DNA of 64,000 nt from Actinopolyspora halophila DSM 43834 (GTDB taxonomy: Bacteria > Actinomycetota > Actinomycetes > Mycobacteriales > Pseudonocardiaceae), in assembly GCF_000371785.1 (NCBI RefSeq), contig NZ_AQUI01000002.1, positions 124,001 through 188,000 on the forward strand, written 5' to 3'. The position numbers were made by a program, and so were the translations under genes. The notes beneath the pieces are model-generated. The model worked only from the letters and a program-made list of their open reading frames with translations. It did not search any database and was not told the origin of the DNA. This document shows, in pieces, positions 58,968 to 64,000 of the stretch (positions within the stretch are counted from its first letter, which is position 1; each line of letters starts with the position of its first letter).

Positions 58968-59600
58968 ATGTCCCAACCGGGAACCCGATCCGATTCGGGA
59001 ACGCCGCGCCTCGAGTTCGTCCTGGACATCGCCTGCGTCTGGTCGTACCTCGGATACGCGAGATTCGCACGGGTGGTCGCCGAGCACCGGCGATCCGGTG
59101 GCCCGCTGGAGGTGGTCTTCCGTCCGTTCCAGGTCGTGCCGCACGCCCCCGAGGCGGGGGAGAGCCTGTTCGACCGCCACAAGCGGGACTTCGGTGCGGA
59201 CGCGGAGCGGAAGGAGGAGTACCTGGCCGCGCTGGGCAGGCAGGAGGGGATCGAGTTCGACTTCGGCAGGGCCGTGTTCGCCAACACTTTCGAGGGGCAC
59301 CGTCTCGTGGCCCTGGCATCCGGACAGGGGCTGGGAGAGACCATGGTCGAACGGTTGTTCCGCGCCTACTTCACCGACGGGGTCAACGTGGCCGACCGGG
59401 AGACGCTGCGTTCGCTGGCCGCTGATGTCGGGGTGGTGTGGAACGATTCCGGGGCGGAGGAGCTGAGCACGGAGCTCGCGCGGGTGCGGGAGTCGGGGAT
59501 CGATTCGGTCCCCACGCTCACCGTGAACGGAGGGCGGGTGCTCACCGGGACGTGGTCGGAGAACGACCTGCGTTCCGCACTGGAGGCGGTGCGGTCCTGA
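58968..59600 (+). CDS. DsbA/FrnE-like thioredoxin-fold protein
   Basis: A 210-residue cytoplasmic (no signal peptide) member of the DsbA/FrnE family. Fold markers are FVLDIACVWSYLGYARFA at the N-terminus, FRPFQVVP, the helical insert ending AYFTDGVNV, and the cis-Pro DSVPTLTVNG. The usual CPWC redox pair is CVWS, and this is the only cysteine in the protein, so it cannot act as a normal dithiol oxidase. Family members include glutathione-linked and polyketide-related enzymes. 57 bases after the exporter gene, so likely co-transcribed. Confidence 0.87.
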   Translation: MSQPGTRSDSGTPRLEFVLDIACVWSYLGYARFARVVAEHRRSGGPLEVVFRPFQVVPHAPEAGESLFDRHKRDFGADAERKEEYLAALGRQEGIEFDFGRAVFANTFEGHRLVALASGQGLGETMVERLFRAYFTDGVNVADRETLRSLAADVGVVWNDSGAEELSTELARVRESGIDSVPTLTVNGGRVLTGTWSENDLRSALEAVRS

Positions 59601-59672
59601 GAGTTTCTCCCGGAAAGTACCGGGTGGCTGCCGCCGCCGGCACTCGATACTAATAGTGACTGTTGCACGAGA

Positions 59673-59707
59673 GGGTTTCGCCCGGCCCCGTTGCCGGAGC
59701 GAAACCC
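59673..59707. terminator. Bidirectional terminator between dsbA-like gene and gdhA
   Basis: GGGTTTCG (59673-59680) and CGAAACCC (59700-59707) are perfect complements, extended inwards by CCGG/CCGG. The genes on both sides converge on it. Confidence 0.75.
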
Positions 59708-59759
59708 GTTCCGCGGTTTTCGTAGTTCTTTCAGCTTGCCCTGTGGCGGGGGTGGATCG

Positions 59760-61316
<1,557 letters not shown>

Positions 61317-62648
61317 TCAGATCCCGAGGAAGGCCTTGGCCATCATGAAGTAGATGATGAGCCCGGTGGCGTCGACGAGTGTGGTCACCAGGGGAGTGGA
61401 GATCACGGCCGGGTCGATGTTGGCCCGTTTGGCCAGCAACGGCATGGTCGCTCCGATCATGGCCGCCCACGCGCACACGGCGATCAGCGAGACGGCCAGC
61501 GTCGCCGCCACGCCCACGCCAACGAAGACGGTACCGATGCCCAGGCCGAGAACGGCCAGCGTGACGCCGAGAGTGAGGCCCACGCGACACTCCCGCCAGG
61601 CGACGCGGAGCACGTCTCCGGTGCGTACCTCGCCGACGGCCAGGGCGCGTACGGAGGCCGTGGCCGCCTGCGCGCCCGCGTTGCCCCCGGTTCCGATGAG
61701 CAGCGGGACGAACAGCGCCAGCGTGGTCACTTCCTCGAGGGTGGACTCGAAGAACTGCAGGACGTTGACGGTCAGCGTGGCGGCGACGATGAGCAGCAGC
61801 AGCCAGACTATGCGGGAACGCGCCAGCTGAAGCACCGAGGCGGACATGTAGTGCCCGCTCCACGGGCTCGCCGCGGCCTGGCGCGCGATGTCCTCGCTGT
61901 CGGCGGCCTCGATGAGTTCCACGGCGTCGTCGATGGTGAGCAACCCGAGCACCCGGTCCTCGCTGTCGACGACGGGCAGGTCCAGCAGGTTGGCGTCCTG
62001 CATGAGCCGGGCGGAGTCCTCGGCGTTCTCGTCGGCCCGTACCCGCGGGTTCTCGGGGTCGGTCAGTTCGGAGACCGGCTGGCCCACCGGGGCCAGCACC
62101 AGGTTCCGCAAGGAGACGGTCCCGATGAAGTGTCGTCGATCGTCGACGACGAGCAGGGTGTAGACGGTCTCGGCGTCGGTCCCCCTGTCGTGGATCCTGG
62201 AAAGGGCCTCGGACGCGGCCAGGTCCTGGCGCAGGGTCACCGTCTCCGGTGTCATGTAACGACCGACCGAACCCTCCGGGTAGCCGAGCAGCGCCGCCGT
62301 CGTGGCGCGTTCCTGGGGGCTGAGCCCGATCAGCACCCGGTGTACGAACTTGGCCGGGGACTCCCCGAGCAGCCGGACGCGGTCGTCGGGGTCCATGGCC
62401 TCGATCAGGTCCCGGAACGACTGGTCGCGCAGCCCGGACAGCACCTTCTGCTGCTCGGGCGGGTCGAGTTCCTCGAACACCGTCAGCGCTTCGTCCTTGC
62501 CGAGCAGGCGGAACAGGAGCACGGCGCGCAGCTCGTCGGTGCGGCCGAGTTCGTCGGCGATCTCGTGCGGTTGGTGTTCGGCGAGCCACTGCTGCAGGGC
62601 GGCGATCTCGTCGCGATCCAGCAGGTCATGCACGGTGGCCCGTGACAT
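61317..62648 (-). CDS. mgtE: Magnesium transporter MgtE
   Basis: A 443-residue Mg2+ channel. The N domain (residues ~10-120) has the superhelical repeats (LLFRLLGKDEALTVFEEL; LGESPAKFVHRVLIGLSP). Two CBS domains follow (~130-250, YMTPETVTL and LLDLPVVDSEDRVLGLLT), then five membrane helices ending PLVTTLVDATGLIIYFMMAK. The pore signature PLLIGTGGNAGAQAATASVR is present. Closed by Mg2+ binding to the cytoplasmic domain. Transcribed alone; no Mg riboswitch was recognised upstream. Confidence 0.94.
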   Translation of the reverse strand: MSRATVHDLLDRDEIAALQQWLAEHQPHEIADELGRTDELRAVLLFRLLGKDEALTVFEELDPPEQQKVLSGLRDQSFRDLIEAMDPDDRVRLLGESPAKFVHRVLIGLSPQERATTAALLGYPEGSVGRYMTPETVTLRQDLAASEALSRIHDRGTDAETVYTLLVVDDRRHFIGTVSLRNLVLAPVGQPVSELTDPENPRVRADENAEDSARLMQDANLLDLPVVDSEDRVLGLLTIDDAVELIEAADSEDIARQAAASPWSGHYMSASVLQLARSRIVWLLLLIVAATLTVNVLQFFESTLEEVTTLALFVPLLIGTGGNAGAQAATASVRALAVGEVRTGDVLRVAWRECRVGLTLGVTLAVLGLGIGTVFVGVGVAATLAVSLIAVCAWAAMIGATMPLLAKRANIDPAVISTPLVTTLVDATGLIIYFMMAKAFLGI

Positions 62649-63359
62649 GTTCTCCCTTTCCGCTCGCGGAACGACTGTGCGCGGCGTTCACGGGGCTCTT
62701 CGATTCGCGGTTGCCGGGTGCGGCGCGGCGGTGGGCAGCGGTGGTCCGCCCCGGAGGAGCGCTCTCCGCCCGTCCCGCGGCCCTTCTGTCGGTGGGGTCT
62801 CGATGGAGTGCTGCCGACCACGGTACGGGGGGCGAGGTGTTCGGCGCGCGCTGTGCGGTGGTCATCCCGTGCGGAAGGGGCACGTGTTCGCCGGTCGCTG
62901 CTCGGGGAGGCGAGGACGCGGAACGAGCCGGTTCGGCCCCCACACGAACGCTTCGCGGGTGTCCACGTCCGGAAGGTGATGAAGCTCGCCACGTCTTCCC
63001 TCATCGGGGGGACGGGGCACATTCGAACGACGCTCAGCGTCGGCACCGTGGTGCTGGCAGCGGTGGACTTCCACCGGGCGGTGCGCTTCGCCGACGCGAG
63101 CGCCGGATCACGTACCGCGGGACGGAAGTGTTCGGCAGGACGACGACACCGTGCCGGCTCCCGCCGACGGCGGCAGCGGCGTCGCGCCGACCGGCGCGGA
63201 GGGAAACCGCTTCTGCGTGGTCGACGAGCACTGTCACCCGTCCGGGGAGTGTGCGGGGAGCGGCGGCGATCGTGCCCACGCGATGTCGGGCACCCGCTCC
63301 CGGGGACCGGCGGGAGGATCCGCCGAGTGACCACCCGTGTGAACCGAGTCGGTGCGGTC
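62649..63359. other. Long intergenic region, mgtE / 89-aa gene
   Basis: 711 bases without a supported gene. One 59-codon frame (63151-63330, +) has high G/C at third positions and a Cys/His-rich centre (FCVVDEHCHPSGEC) but only a distant AGGA before its GTG, so it is noted, not called. CGACGCTCAGCGTCG at 63029-63043 is a short palindrome. It should hold the mgtE promoter. Confidence 0.4.
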
Positions 63360-63629
63360 CTACTGGTCCGAACCCGGTTGCGCGTGCCGCCCCGAACCGT
63401 TGTCGGAGTCCTGATCAGTTCCTTCGGTGGGCTCGTCCGGAACCGGGGAGAGGGGAGTGACCTCCTCCTCGTTGTCGCGGTGCCTACCGCTGAGCGCCTC
63501 GTTCACGAGCAGCTCGGCGAATTCCGGCGGGGGAGAAACGCGCAGATCGGACTCGCTCGGGTCCGCCAGCTCGCGGGTGAGTTCGGCGAAGATCGGGTTG
63601 TTCGTCTCGTCCGTGGCGTTGTTGCTCAT
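63360..63629 (-). CDS. Hypothetical acidic protein, 89 aa
   Basis: Not recognised. An acidic, probably disordered protein (MSNNATDETNNPIFAELTRE, LVNEALSGRHRDNEEEVTPL) with a Gln/Ser/Asp-rich end. ATG at 63629 has GGAGG AGAAG upstream, a very good ribosome binding site that supports translation. It resembles short acidic actinobacterial hypotheticals; no domain visible. Confidence 0.65.
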   Translation of the reverse strand: MSNNATDETNNPIFAELTRELADPSESDLRVSPPPEFAELLVNEALSGRHRDNEEEVTPLSPVPDEPTEGTDQDSDNGSGRHAQPGSDQ

Positions 63630-64000
63630 CTTCTCCTCCCATTTCGGTCGAAAACCTCGACACCGTCGATTCTGACCCGTTGCCCGGCCGGTCCCGGGCA
63701 GGTGGTCTCGGCGTGTGCGCGGAAACCACTCGGGTGGTTGGTGTTCCCTCGGCGGCTTCCCTTCGCATTCCCCGGTCGTGGGCGGCGGGGAGGAGCCCGG
63801 CTCCCCGTGTACGGACTCCTCCCCTGCCCGCCCCGGTCGCCCTCCCACACGTGCCGGCGAGCCGGGGCCCCGAATGGCTGCATCCGGGGCGGGTGATCCC
63901 CCCGGAGTCACCCGCTGTGGACGGGACGGGCGCGGTGCTCGGGCATGACGCGGTTTTACGAAAAGAGTTGATTTCTTTCGCGGAGGAAGTTTCGGGCTCA
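63630..64000. other. Right-end region, no gene supported
   Basis: 371 bases to the window edge. GGGTGA/TCACCC around 63891-63911 forms a small hairpin, and GGAGGAGCCC/ACTCCTCC stretches are GC-rich. It should hold the promoter of the 89-aa gene. The last ~45 bases are A/T-richer (CGGTTTTACGAAAAGAG), possibly a promoter region of a gene beyond the edge. Confidence 0.4.

Noticed and set aside
62649-62900. Possible magnesium riboswitch before mgtE
   Set aside because: No M-box-like conserved strings were recognised; left as unassigned leader.

Overview
The window is about 64 kb of high-GC actinobacterial chromosome spanning the replication origin. The order cca / mutT / DUF6049 / murJ / pseudokinase / sigM / anti-sigma / trxB / trxA / cwlM ... 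parB / parA / rsmG / jag / yidC / yidD / rnpA / rpmH // dnaA / oriC / dnaN / gnd / recF / dciA / gyrB / gyrA / DUF3566 / tRNA-Ile / tRNA-Ala is the conserved mycobacterial and pseudonocardial ori layout. The HTH-DUF397 gene pair, acidic low-complexity stretches in several proteins (RnpA, GyrB, DnaA linker, DUF3566 protein) and strong G/C third-position use point to a Pseudonocardiales or Actinopolyspora-like organism. The genus is an inference.

Layout. 1-9.05 kb: the 3' part of a DISARM-like defence operon, with a helicase/DUF1998/nuclease-like fusion cut by the left edge, a SNF2-type helicase and a large N6-adenine methyltransferase. 9.2-11.5 kb: an accessory regulatory patch with an Xre/DUF5753 regulator, a DUF397 partner, a small Cys protein and two small proteins of unknown role. 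11.6-18 kb: leuS, an SdpI-like membrane protein, yqgE and cca. 18.4-33.5 kb: the mutT-to-ddl block covering cell wall (murJ, its pseudokinase partner, cwlM, ddl), envelope stress (sigM and anti-sigma) and thiol redox (trxBA). 33.5-39.6 kb: chromosome segregation and membrane insertion on the minus strand, with five 14-bp parS sites. 39.6-47.5 kb: rpmH, dnaA, oriC, dnaN, gnd, recF, dciA. 47.9-54 kb: gyrase, DUF3566 protein, two tRNAs and a 38-aa DLW-39 protein. 54-64 kb: a PAS-GGDEF-EAL protein, a TetR-controlled MFS exporter with a DsbA/FrnE-like protein, gdhA, mgtE and a small hypothetical gene.

The most unusual signals outside genes are two dispersed families of intergenic palindromic repeats. 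Family A (about 110 bp) has three copies. Family B (up to about 200 bp, often degraded) has at least eight copies, lying between core genes including gyrB-gyrA and rpmH-dnaA. Other points: a DrmA-DrmB-nuclease type fusion in the defence operon, a compositional patch in the methyltransferase, parS sites embedded in the parA and parB coding sequences, a near-perfect TetR operator pair, and a redox-type promoter in front of trxB. No CRISPR array, complete insertion sequence or rRNA was seen.
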